A stretch of DNA of 64,000 nucleotides from Pyrocephalus nanus. Taxonomy: Eukaryota; Chordata; Aves; Passeriformes; Tyrannidae. Position numbers and translations under genes: made by a program. The stretch covers positions 434,001 to 498,000 of the forward strand of contig CM076281.1 of assembly GCA_038380795.1 (NCBI GenBank). Direction: 5' to 3'. The notes under the pieces were generated by a model. The model saw only the letters and a program-made list of their open reading frames with translations, was not told where the DNA came from and did not search any database. Of this stretch, positions 49,601-53,110 are shown piece after piece. Each line of letters opens with the position of its first letter. Position 1 is the first letter of the stretch.

Positions 49601-52600
49601 AATACTTCAGGGCTTTAAGGGCTCTTAGAGCAAAACTACTGTTGAAATGGAGAGAGAAAAGCTTTTAGTGTGGCAGCCACCCGGGGACTCAGCATGTTTC
49701 AGAGCTCTTTGCAGGCCAGAGAACAGACGCTGTGCTCTCTGTGTCTGGAGGCCCATGAGGCTTTTATGTTAATGGTGTTTTATCATCAAACACAGGATGG
49801 GAACAGACAGCGATGCATATGTATCAGCAGGGAGAGCCACAGCATATGCCTGGGATGCAGCTCCCAAGGGAAGAATTTAAGCACTGAACAAAATCGAAAT
49901 ATCAGAACATATATTTTCCAGTGATCACTGATGGCTGGGCCCTGGCTCCCATTTGGTTTTTAAGTAAATATGAAGTGTGCTGCATGCATAAAACAGATCC
50001 TCAACAAGTTTGTGCTTGACCAAAAGCACAGGGAACTTAAAAGCAAAGTTTAGGTGGGCAGTCCCTTCCACTGCTTTAAAAACCTAGTGGCACGTACACA
50101 GTGTTTGCAGCTCCCGGTACAACTACTGCACCTGGAAGTTTATTTTAAAGCAAAGCCCAAGATGTTCAGGTGTCCCAGGGCTCCCAGACAGGCTGGGCTT
50201 AGGTGGCCCATGTCAAAACCATGAGGGCTTGTGACAGAGCAAGCGGTGCTGGCAGGTGATGTGCCCGTGCTCCCCCCAGCCCTGCACTCACTGGCCCCCC
50301 TTACCTGCTGGGAGAGCCCAGGTCCGCCCGGCTGACAATGCGGTGCTGGTGGGGTGAGTAGAGCCACTGGAAAGCTGTCAGCGTCCTCTCCTCGATGCGA
50401 AAGCGGCCTTCTCGCACGTACCTAAAAATAACATCCAGAGAGACTGAAATATTCATTAGTGCTGGATTGCGGGGAGGGAGCGGCAGGACTCATGGAGTGG
50501 CTGGCTCAGCAGAGCCACTCGGACCTGCAAGTCCAACACCACCACATTCTTCAGGGGAAGCAGAAAATGACATTACAGACTGTCTGCCTGCATCCCTGCA
50601 CCATCCCTGTCCCCCACTGCCCATCAACCAACCCTCCCACAGGCACATGGCCATGGCTGGGACAGGGCATTCCTTGAAGGTGACCCCCAGAGAGGGGGTC
50701 CCTGCACCCTCCAGATGGGCATCTGTGGGACCCTGCCAGCTGTAGCCCCTGTACAGCCCCAAAGCAACTGGGGGACCCCTGGGCCAAACCCATGAGCACC
50801 CGTAACTGCCATGTGCAAAAAAGCAAAGAGCAAACATTTCCAAAGCAGCACAGGATATTCCTCTGCAAAGGCCCAGGGGACAGAGGTACAGCACTGTCAT
50901 CCTGGGTCACAGCCTGCCCCCGATACCCACCCACCCAGCCCTGTCCCTAGGCCAGCACTAGCTTCAAGGCCAAGATAATGCCTTTCTAGCATCATTTCAA
51001 ATGTCAGGCCAGATGTTGAGGCTTATTAAGTAATATTCAAGTGATGAATCAATGGTTATGAATTCAATTAAAGAAGTACAGATTCTCTATCAAGTGAGCA
51101 AAAGCCTAGTAACCACAGATCCCATCCTTTAGAATAAAATCTTGCTGCCTGCCTCCATCCCAGCAGCCAGCTGCACTTCACACACCCTGCTCTGAACATG
51201 AAATTTCATCAGCGAGCAATTAATAATTGAAAGCCTCTGTGGTACTGGTTGGAGACACACGCACAAACAGCTGCAGCGCCCATGAACCTCAGCCAGGGCG
51301 GGCTCATGTCCTCTCCTCTGTGTGTGGATGCTCCAGGAGGTTCATTCCCAACATTAACTACAAGGATCCAGCCACATTGCTTTGATGGGGCAAAGGGGAT
51401 GCACCACAGTGCCATGAGCTCCACGCAGCCCTGATGAGCCGCTTGCTGCTGCTGGGCTCTTCTACCTGCCTGAACCCACCCTGCCCAGCCCAGCACTGGG
51501 GGGTCCTGCGGAGCAGGGGGTACAGGAACCTGGATCTCCTGTTGCAGCTAAAGGAAAGGCTTCTTGAGCATCCCCAGCACGGAGTGACCTGCCAATTTTC
51601 TTGGTAAAAGCAACCAAGCATGGTGCAGTCCCAATGCTCCCTGCAGCCCTGGTATATGATAACCCTGCACAGAGCAGAGGCAGGGAGTCCTCTGGGAAGT
51701 GGGGGGTGAGGCAGTGGAGATGCAGAACAGCCAGCCCAAGCAGCCGCTATAACAGTTTGGGTCTAAGTGTGCAAAGAAAAAAGTGGTTTTTTTCTGCACA
51801 GAGGGGGAAGAAGGGAGAGGGGGAAAAAAAAAAAAAAAAAAAAAAGCTTCAGTGACTCCCACTCTGCCTACTGAGCTCCTGCCTGGCTCAGGCTCTGATC
51901 CCACCCGGGAGCTGCCGGGAGCAGCCTGGGCCCCATCCTGGACCTTCCATCAGTATCCCTGTGGAGTCACCCAGCCACAGCTTGGCATCGCCGCAGCGCC
52001 CTGCTCAAAAGTCACAAGCTTCGGACGTCACAAACTGCACAATTCAACATAAAAGAACACAGAGGAAGCTTGTTCCCAATGTCAGCCCGTCCCGGTTGCT
52101 CCGGGCACGGCCAGCGCCCTGTTCCCAGCCCCATCTCTGAACGCCAGAGCTCGGAGCAGCCTCAGCACCCCACGCGTGTCCCGGGGACTCCCCCCGAGTG
52201 GGGGGACCCCGGCATCCCCGGCACGTGCCGCTTCCGCGCTTCCTTCTGCGCGGGCAGGGACCTTTCCCAGGTGCAGGAAGTCTTTGGGATCCGACTCTTT
52301 TCTGCCTCTGCAGGACGCCAAATGCCAGCAATCCCCCTCCAAGCACGGATTCGCCCTCTCCCTGCACCCCAACGTGTCCGTCCCCCCCAGCTGGAGCAGG
52401 CGCCCCGCCGGGAATCCCCGCACCCAGGACAACCCCCCTACAGCCGGGACCACGCGGCGCCCCTTGCAGCGCCCGAGATCCGGGGCGAGGTCCTGTGTCC
52501 CCCCAACCCCGCTCAGGGCTCCCCCGCGAGGGTTCCTCTCCTCTCCCGGGCTGGGAGCACCCCCCACGATAAAGCCCAAACCCCCTCACAAACTGAGCCC

Positions 52601-52895
52601 CTCCCTGTCTCCCGCTCGGGCCCCCCTTCCCGAGTGTGCCGGGCCCCCCTTCCCGAGTGTGCCGGGCCCCCCTTCCCGAGTGTGCCGGGCCCCCCTTCCC
52701 GAGTGTGCCGGGCCCCCCTTCCCGAGTGTGCCGGGTCCCCGTTCCCCAGTATGCCGGGCCCCCCTTCCCGAGTGTGCCGGGCCCCCCTTCCCGAGTGTGC
52801 CGGGTCCCCGTTCCCCAGTATGCCGGGCCCCCCAGCCGCACTCACCAGCGCACCAGCTCCCAGCGCCGCTCTCCTGCCGCTTTGCCCGAGGCCAT
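1278..52895 (-). CDS. RAP1GAP2: RAP1GAP2, Rap1 GTPase-activating protein 2 (spliced gene, overall)
   Basis: Spliced gene read right to left. The product stimulates GTP hydrolysis by the small G protein Rap1 and so switches it off; in mammals it acts in platelet and secretory-granule control. The MF-RKRSVSF form uses exons 41949-41992, 39233-39268, 18484-18568 and then twenty exons down to 1278. They total 2184 nt, exactly 728 codons, with every junction phase matched. Landmarks by residue: Ser7/Ser9 in the N-terminus, GoLoco-like motif 58-77, dimerisation region about 83-240, Rap-GAP domain about 248-464 with the catalytic Asn at 356, Ser/Thr/Pro-rich tail from about 498. Three further upstream coding exons give alternative N-termini. 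I assigned RAP1GAP2 rather than RAP1GAP because the tail, the RKRSVSF start and the TKTT segment follow RAP1GAP2 as I recall it. The terminal exon and 3' UTR are not found. Confidence 0.96.
1355..2502. other. RAP1GAP2 intron
   Basis: About 1.1 kb between exons 24 and 23. It includes an AT-richer stretch at about 1450-1700. No repeat or RNA gene recognised. Confidence 0.7.
2503..2629 (-). CDS. RAP1GAP2: RAP1GAP2 exon 23, tail segment
   Basis: Encodes residues 661-702 and the first base of Asp703. It contains [18 protein letters not shown] and ends in VIMSRSPT, both conserved with the mammalian RAP1GAP2 tail as I recall it. Acceptor AG at 2631-2630, donor GTGGGT from 2502. The region is Ser-rich and probably disordered and phosphorylated (inference). 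Confidence 0.93.
2820..2945 (-). mobile_element. CR1 LINE 3'-end fragment
   Basis: On the plus strand this reads as the complement of a CR1 3' end: cacagaatcacagaatgg, then ttgggttggaagggacctca and a paired accttccactagaccaggtt. The element therefore points left, like the host gene. It is truncated at its 5' end, the usual CR1 pattern, and lies in the intron between exons 23 and 22. Confidence 0.93.
3143..3260 (-). CDS. RAP1GAP2: RAP1GAP2 exon 22, Ser-rich tail
   Basis: Encodes residues 621-660: [10 protein letters not shown], then a serine run [12 protein letters not shown], then an acidic [14 protein letters not shown]. Acceptor CAG at 3263-3261, donor GTAGGC from 3142. Its first base completes Arg with exon 21 (AG/G). 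The serine run is typical of the phospho-regulated tail in this family. Confidence 0.95.
3718..3831 (-). CDS. RAP1GAP2: RAP1GAP2 exon 21
   Basis: Encodes residues 583-620, including [20 protein letters not shown] and [11 protein letters not shown]. This block is strongly conserved in RAP1GAP2. Acceptor CAG at 3834-3832, donor GTGAGC from 3717. The first base finishes a Cys codon (TG/T) begun in exon 20. Confidence 0.95.
4150..4268 (-). CDS. RAP1GAP2: RAP1GAP2 exon 20
   Basis: Encodes residues 544-582 plus two bases. Starts [20 protein letters not shown] and continues [19 protein letters not shown]. The basic SRSPIKRRS stretch is a likely kinase-target and membrane- or 14-3-3-type regulatory segment (inference). 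Acceptor TTTCAG ending at 4269, donor GTAAGT from 4149. Confidence 0.95.
4593..4640 (+). repeat. Short GGACAGAG-type tandem repeat
   Basis: About five degenerate copies of ggacagag/ggacagca lie within the intron between exons 20 and 19, close to the exon 19 donor. Simple-sequence repeat, no function implied. Confidence 0.6.
4657..4794 (-). CDS. RAP1GAP2: RAP1GAP2 exon 19, TKTT motif and RVRSHSM segment
   Basis: Encodes residues 498-543. Starts [19 protein letters not shown] and ends GEVTKTTFS. The TKTT at 538-541 fits the TKXT motif by which mammalian RAP1GAP2 is reported to bind the C2A domain of synaptotagmin-like protein 1, linking it to granule secretion; here that role is inferred from the motif. 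Acceptor CAG at 4797-4795, donor GTGAGT from 4656; exactly 46 codons, phase 0 at both ends. Confidence 0.95.
4795..7492. other. RAP1GAP2 intron between exons 19 and 18
   Basis: 2.7 kb. I see no gene or recognised transposon. Pyrimidine-rich stretches occur around 6880-7000 on the plus strand. Confidence 0.7.
7493..7627 (-). CDS. RAP1GAP2: RAP1GAP2 exon 18
   Basis: Encodes residues 453-497: [20 protein letters not shown], then [20 protein letters not shown] and LESFK. It covers the last helix of the Rap-GAP domain and the start of the flexible tail. Acceptor CAG at 7630-7628, donor GTAAAG from 7492; 45 codons, phase 0. Confidence 0.96.
7869..7955 (-). CDS. RAP1GAP2: RAP1GAP2 exon 17, Rap-GAP domain
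   Basis: Encodes residues 424-452, [29 protein letters not shown]. This is the C-terminal helical part of the Rap-GAP domain. The first residue is Ser (AGC), where mammals have Gly as I recall. Acceptor TTGCAG ending at 7956, donor GTAATG from 7868; 29 codons, phase 0. Confidence 0.96.
8355..8426 (-). CDS. RAP1GAP2: RAP1GAP2 exon 16, Rap-GAP domain
   Basis: Encodes residues 400-423: [20 protein letters not shown] then VFQK. The VTAR-DVP-FGPPLP signature is shared by RAP1GAP, RAP1GAP2 and SIPA1-type Rap GAPs. Acceptor CAG at 8429-8427, donor GTAGGA from 8354; 24 codons. Confidence 0.96.
8590..8672 (+). repeat. Degenerate CA/TA-rich simple repeat
   Basis: Alternating purine-pyrimidine tract rich in acac, atac and catg words, with many interruptions. 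An old microsatellite in the intron between exons 16 and 15. Confidence 0.6.
8766..9068 (-). mobile_element. CR1 LINE 3'-end fragment, longer copy
   Basis: Plus-strand sequence is the complement of CR1: gggttggaagggacattaaa, ctgccatgggcagagacact, accaggttgctccaagccac, gcaacctgtgcca and catcaccctcac appear in the family order. The element is oriented with the host gene. A local expansion of a tgaacaat word at 8891-8919 interrupts it. It ends about 55 bp from the donor of exon 15. Confidence 0.94.
9123..9278 (-). CDS. RAP1GAP2: RAP1GAP2 exon 15, catalytic core with Asn thumb
   Basis: Encodes residues 348-399: [52 protein letters not shown]. Asn356 in the HIGND motif corresponds to the asparagine thumb (Asn290 of human Rap1GAP) that replaces the arginine finger of Ras GAPs. 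It is intact, so the enzyme is predicted active. Acceptor TTAG ending at 9279, donor GTAAGG from 9122; 52 codons, phase 0. Confidence 0.98.
9484..9613 (-). CDS. RAP1GAP2: RAP1GAP2 exon 14, Rap-GAP domain
   Basis: Encodes residues 304-347: [20 protein letters not shown], then [20 protein letters not shown] and TQQ. The FRGGLD-HGQTG and FHVSTKLP motifs are diagnostic of Rap GAPs. The first base completes Gly304 (GG/T). Acceptor CCAG ending at 9614, donor GTAAGA from 9483. Confidence 0.97.
10089..10104 (+). repeat. Poly(T) tract
   Basis: Uninterrupted T run of about 15 on the plus strand (poly(A) in the direction of the host gene), in the intron 3' of exon 13. No retroposed body can be recognised beside it. 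Confidence 0.7.
10268..10368 (-). CDS. RAP1GAP2: RAP1GAP2 exon 13, Rap-GAP domain
   Basis: Encodes residues 271-303 plus two bases: [20 protein letters not shown] then [14 protein letters not shown]. The EEELF-NNEES-AF-FL pattern is the start of the Rap/ran-GAP fold. Acceptor GCAG ending at 10369, donor GTAAGT from 10267. Confidence 0.97.
11203..11286 (-). CDS. RAP1GAP2: RAP1GAP2 exon 12
   Basis: Encodes residues 243-270: [20 protein letters not shown] then VIYQKFRQ. The [15 protein letters not shown] motif opens the catalytic domain. Acceptor CAG at 11289-11287, donor GTGAGT from 11202; 28 codons. Confidence 0.97.
11552..11605 (-). CDS. RAP1GAP2: RAP1GAP2 exon 11
   Basis: Encodes residues 225-242, [18 protein letters not shown]. 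Short exon at the end of the dimerisation region, with the family's F-PVLYPK motif. Acceptor CAG at 11608-11606, donor GTGAGG from 11551; 18 codons. Confidence 0.96.
12034..12112 (-). CDS. RAP1GAP2: RAP1GAP2 exon 10
   Basis: Encodes residues 199-224, [20 protein letters not shown] then IPQIAK, preceded by the base that completes Arg198 (AG/G). Acceptor TAG ending at 12113, donor GTAAAA from 12033. Part of the dimerisation region. Confidence 0.96.
12598..12701 (-). CDS. RAP1GAP2: RAP1GAP2 exon 9
   Basis: Encodes residues 164-197 plus two bases, beginning [18 protein letters not shown] and ending TEYLRVIL. Acceptor TTTTTAG ending at 12702, donor GTATGG from 12597. Conserved core of the dimerisation region. 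Confidence 0.96.
13194..13403 (-). CDS. RAP1GAP2: RAP1GAP2 exon 8
   Basis: Largest exon, residues 94-163. It carries [40 protein letters not shown], an acidic [10 protein letters not shown] stretch and [30 protein letters not shown] and YRKHFLGK are shared with RAP1GAP. The acidic Ser-rich insert is typical of RAP1GAP2. Acceptor CAG at 13406-13404, donor GTGGGT from 13193; 70 codons, phase 0. Confidence 0.97.
13567..13599 (-). CDS. RAP1GAP2: RAP1GAP2 exon 7 (33 nt micro-exon)
   Basis: Encodes residues 83-93, [11 protein letters not shown], the conserved entry into the dimerisation region. Acceptor TTCCAG ending at 13600, donor GTGGGT from 13566; 11 codons, phase 0 at both ends. Confidence 0.95.
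13973..14017 (-). CDS. RAP1GAP2: RAP1GAP2 exon 6, second half of GoLoco-like motif
   Basis: Encodes residues 68-82, [15 protein letters not shown]. With exon 5 it makes a GoLoco-like motif ending in Glu-Gln-Arg, the triad that in true GoLoco motifs contacts nucleotide in G-alpha-i subunits. Acceptor CAG at 14020-14018, donor GTTGGT from 13972; 15 codons, so exons 5 and 6 could each be skipped in frame. Confidence 0.94.
14263..14298 (-). CDS. RAP1GAP2: RAP1GAP2 exon 5, first half of GoLoco-like motif
   Basis: Encodes residues 56-67, [12 protein letters not shown], matching the FFEML-KMQ helix of GoLoco-type sequences at the N-terminus of Rap GAPs. Acceptor TTTCAG ending at 14299, donor GTGAGC from 14262; 12 codons, phase 0. 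Confidence 0.95.
14299..18483. other. RAP1GAP2 intron between exons 5 and 4
   Basis: 4.2 kb. Holds A-rich simple sequence at about 15790-15840 and no recognised exon or transposon. Confidence 0.7.
18484..18568 (-). CDS. RAP1GAP2: RAP1GAP2 exon 4, first exon shared by all forms
   Basis: Encodes residues 28-55, [20 protein letters not shown] then LTAPPTMK, a proline-rich linker. Its first base (G) completes a codon started in whichever exon precedes it: Lys after exon 3 (AA/G) or Arg after exon 1c (AG/G). Acceptor CAG at 18571-18569, donor GTGAGT from 18483. It is the node at which the alternative N-termini converge. Confidence 0.95.
22741..22773 (+). repeat. A-rich simple repeat
   Basis: AAATAAAATAAATAAA followed by an A run of about 14. 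Low-complexity sequence. Confidence 0.7.
23018..23115 (+). repeat. Imperfect tandem repeat, about 30 bp unit
   Basis: Four degenerate copies centred on ctggccatgggggtccc, near 23020, 23048, 23078 and 23099. Each ends in a gtccc/gtctc and restarts at ctgc. Unit length drifts between about 20 and 30 bp, so it is old or evolving by slippage. Confidence 0.65.
25748..25774 (+). repeat. CAG trinucleotide tract
   Basis: Seven CAG, one CAA, one CAG on the plus strand (CTG in the direction of the host gene). It lies in the intron just downstream of exon 1c, within the CpG island. The single CAA interruption should stabilise it. Confidence 0.9.
25843..25990 (+). repeat. 23-bp GC-rich minisatellite
   Basis: Six near-identical units of the form gggtcccggttatcccggtg plus tcc, starting at 25843, 25866, 25888, 25911, 25934 and 25957; the second is 22 bp. 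The sixth is diverged, and a partial unit follows. A further lone copy stands at 26022-26043. The array sits 180 bp 3' of the exon 1c donor in the gene's direction. Confidence 0.93.
26173..26276 (-). CDS. RAP1GAP2: RAP1GAP2 alternative first coding exon 1c
   Basis: ATG at 26276-26274 opens 34 codons, [20 protein letters not shown] then [14 protein letters not shown], followed by AG and a GTGACA donor (26172). The phase-2 end fits exon 4 (AG/G gives Arg), so the protein would join ...SSERR-KQELLN. It lies inside a CpG island. The N-terminus is basic, with a short hydrophobic AAVVLIGLL stretch. No match recognised. This form lacks both Ser7/Ser9 and the MLASLK segment. Frame and phase support it; expression is not shown. 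Confidence 0.6.
26277..39232. other. RAP1GAP2 large intron between exons 1c and 3
   Basis: 13 kb. I find no conserved exon. It contains a T-run at 35609-35637 and several AT-rich stretches (about 27480-27620, 29980-30040, 31130-31400, 35100-35220, 38190-38230) that could hold conserved non-coding elements. Long open frames occur here but look like chance (see rejected list). Confidence 0.6.
35609..35637 (+). repeat. Poly(T) tract
   Basis: Two T runs separated by acttc, the second about 18 long. Low-complexity sequence in the large intron. Confidence 0.75.
39233..39268 (-). CDS. RAP1GAP2: RAP1GAP2 exon 3
   Basis: 36 nt encoding [11 protein letters not shown] plus split codons at both ends. 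The leading G completes Trp after exon 2b or 1a (TG/G) or Arg after exon 2a (AG/G). The trailing AA completes Lys with exon 4. Acceptor CCCCAG ending at 39269, donor GTGAGT from 39232. The internal Met could serve as a downstream start. Confidence 0.94.
41949..42018 (-). CDS. RAP1GAP2: RAP1GAP2 exon 2b, start codon of the Ser7/Ser9 form
   Basis: Coding part 41949-41992: [14 protein letters not shown] and the first two bases of Trp15. In mammalian RAP1GAP2, Ser9 phosphorylation creates a 14-3-3 site and PKA/PKG phosphorylation of Ser7 dislodges it. Both serines and the RKRS context are present here. A 26-nt 5' UTR precedes the ATG back to a CACAG acceptor (42021-42019), with an in-frame TGA upstream, so this start is secure. 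The rest of the 5' UTR must come from an upstream exon. Donor GTGAGT from 41948. Confidence 0.93.
43604..43712 (+). repeat. Poly(A) tract with CAAAA-rich extension
   Basis: About 30 uninterrupted A residues, then about 75 bp of caaaa/ccaaacaaa words with almost no G or T. Simple-sequence expansion. No LINE, SINE or processed gene body is recognisable 5' of it. Confidence 0.85.
46527..46612 (+). mobile_element. CR1 LINE 3'-end fragment, sense orientation
   Basis: Reads tctagtggaaggtgtccctg, then an aactggacgatctttaaggt block and cccttcaacccaaaccattc, the CR1 3' end in forward orientation. It is opposite to the host gene and to the other two copies. Truncated to under 100 bp. Confidence 0.9.
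47900..48720. promoter_or_regulatory. CpG island, probable promoter of the Ser7/Ser9 form
   Basis: Very CpG-dense stretch upstream of exon 2b. On the minus strand it offers two good donors: CAGCG/GTACGT (exon end 48193) and GCAGGCG/GTGAGC (exon end 48238). Either could end a non-coding first exon spliced to the acceptor of exon 2b. Many GGGGCGGGG boxes (Sp1-type) are present, no TATA. Inferred from position and sequence only. Confidence 0.65.
48276..48610 (+). repeat. Composite GC minisatellite built on 5-bp steps
   Basis: About 335 bp made of ggggc, gcgga and gccgt words. A marker segment gacggtgcggagccctgcgg recurs at 48306, 48406, 48501 and 48576, so higher-order units are 100, 95 and 75 bp, all multiples of five. 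Nearly pure G/C, G-rich on the plus strand. Confidence 0.9.
49065..49134 (+). repeat. Tandem pair of a 34-bp AT-rich motif
   Basis: gggaaatcaaacgaatccac plus tgaaattaacccca (49065-49098) recurs as gggaaatcaaattaatctag plus tgaaattaacccca (49101-49134). Six differences, all in the middle. It lies just outside the 48 kb CpG island. Confidence 0.85.
50305..50421 (-). CDS. RAP1GAP2: RAP1GAP2 alternative exon 2a
   Basis: 117 nt with TTTTTAG acceptor (ending 50422) and GTAAGG donor (50304). In the phase set by exon 1a it encodes [38 protein letters not shown] and AG of an Arg. Its phase-2 end fits exon 3 to read ...[13 protein letters not shown]. The frame has no stop and its codons look protein-like, unlike the surrounding intron. 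I do not recognise the domain. Its length is a multiple of three, so it may be included or skipped between exons 1a and 3. Confidence 0.78.
51824..51845 (+). repeat. Poly(A) tract
   Basis: A run of about 22 following a gaaggga-rich purine stretch. Simple repeat in the intron between exons 1a and 2a. Confidence 0.8.
52621..52827 (+). repeat. 23-bp minisatellite, nine copies, beside exon 1a donor
   Basis: Nine head-to-tail 23-bp units. Type A is ccccccttcccgagtgtgcc plus ggg; type B is tccccgttccccagtatgcc plus ggg. Order AAA-AAB-AAB, so the last six units form a duplicated 69-bp block. The array ends 18 bp from the GT donor of exon 1a, i.e. it begins almost at the first bases of intron 1. Confidence 0.96.
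52846..52895 (-). CDS. RAP1GAP2: RAP1GAP2 alternative first coding exon 1a
   Basis: ATG at 52895-52893 in a good context (G at -3 and +4). Encodes [16 protein letters not shown] and TG of a Trp, then donor GTGAGT (52845). Joined to exon 2a it gives ...RWELVRW-YVREGRF; joined directly to exon 3 it gives ...LVRW-IDKTMLA. Both are in frame. The frame is open upstream to another ATG at 53123, so the start is not absolutely fixed. It lies in a CpG island. The predicted forms are 769 or 730 residues plus the terminal tail, without Ser7/Ser9. Confidence 0.75.
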
Positions 52896-53110
52896 CCCGG
52901 GGGTCCCGCCGAGCAGGGGGTGGGGAGGGGGGGCCCTGCAGACCCCGCTCGGAGCCGCCGGCGGCTCCTCAGCACCGGCCCCGGGCTGAGCCGGCTGCGT
53001 CTGCTCCTGCGCTCCCGCCCCCTCTGGCGCCCGGGGGGACCCGGGACAGGAGGGGGGGCCTCGGCCCCGGGCAGGTGCGGGGGGGCCGCACCGCCCTGCC
53101 CGGTTATGTA

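Larger units (their letters stand above)
42019..50304. other. RAP1GAP2 5' introns and CpG island
   Basis: Apart from the features listed separately (poly(A) tract, CR1 fragment, CpG island with composite array, AT-rich direct repeat) I see no exon. A small tandem duplication of cagcaccacctgcc lies at about 44670-44700. Confidence 0.6.
52080..53110. promoter_or_regulatory. CpG island at RAP1GAP2 exon 1a
   Basis: GC- and CpG-dense region containing exon 1a. This is the 5'-most promoter candidate of RAP1GAP2 in the window, facing left and divergent from CCDC92B. No TATA box. Start site not determined. Confidence 0.75.
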
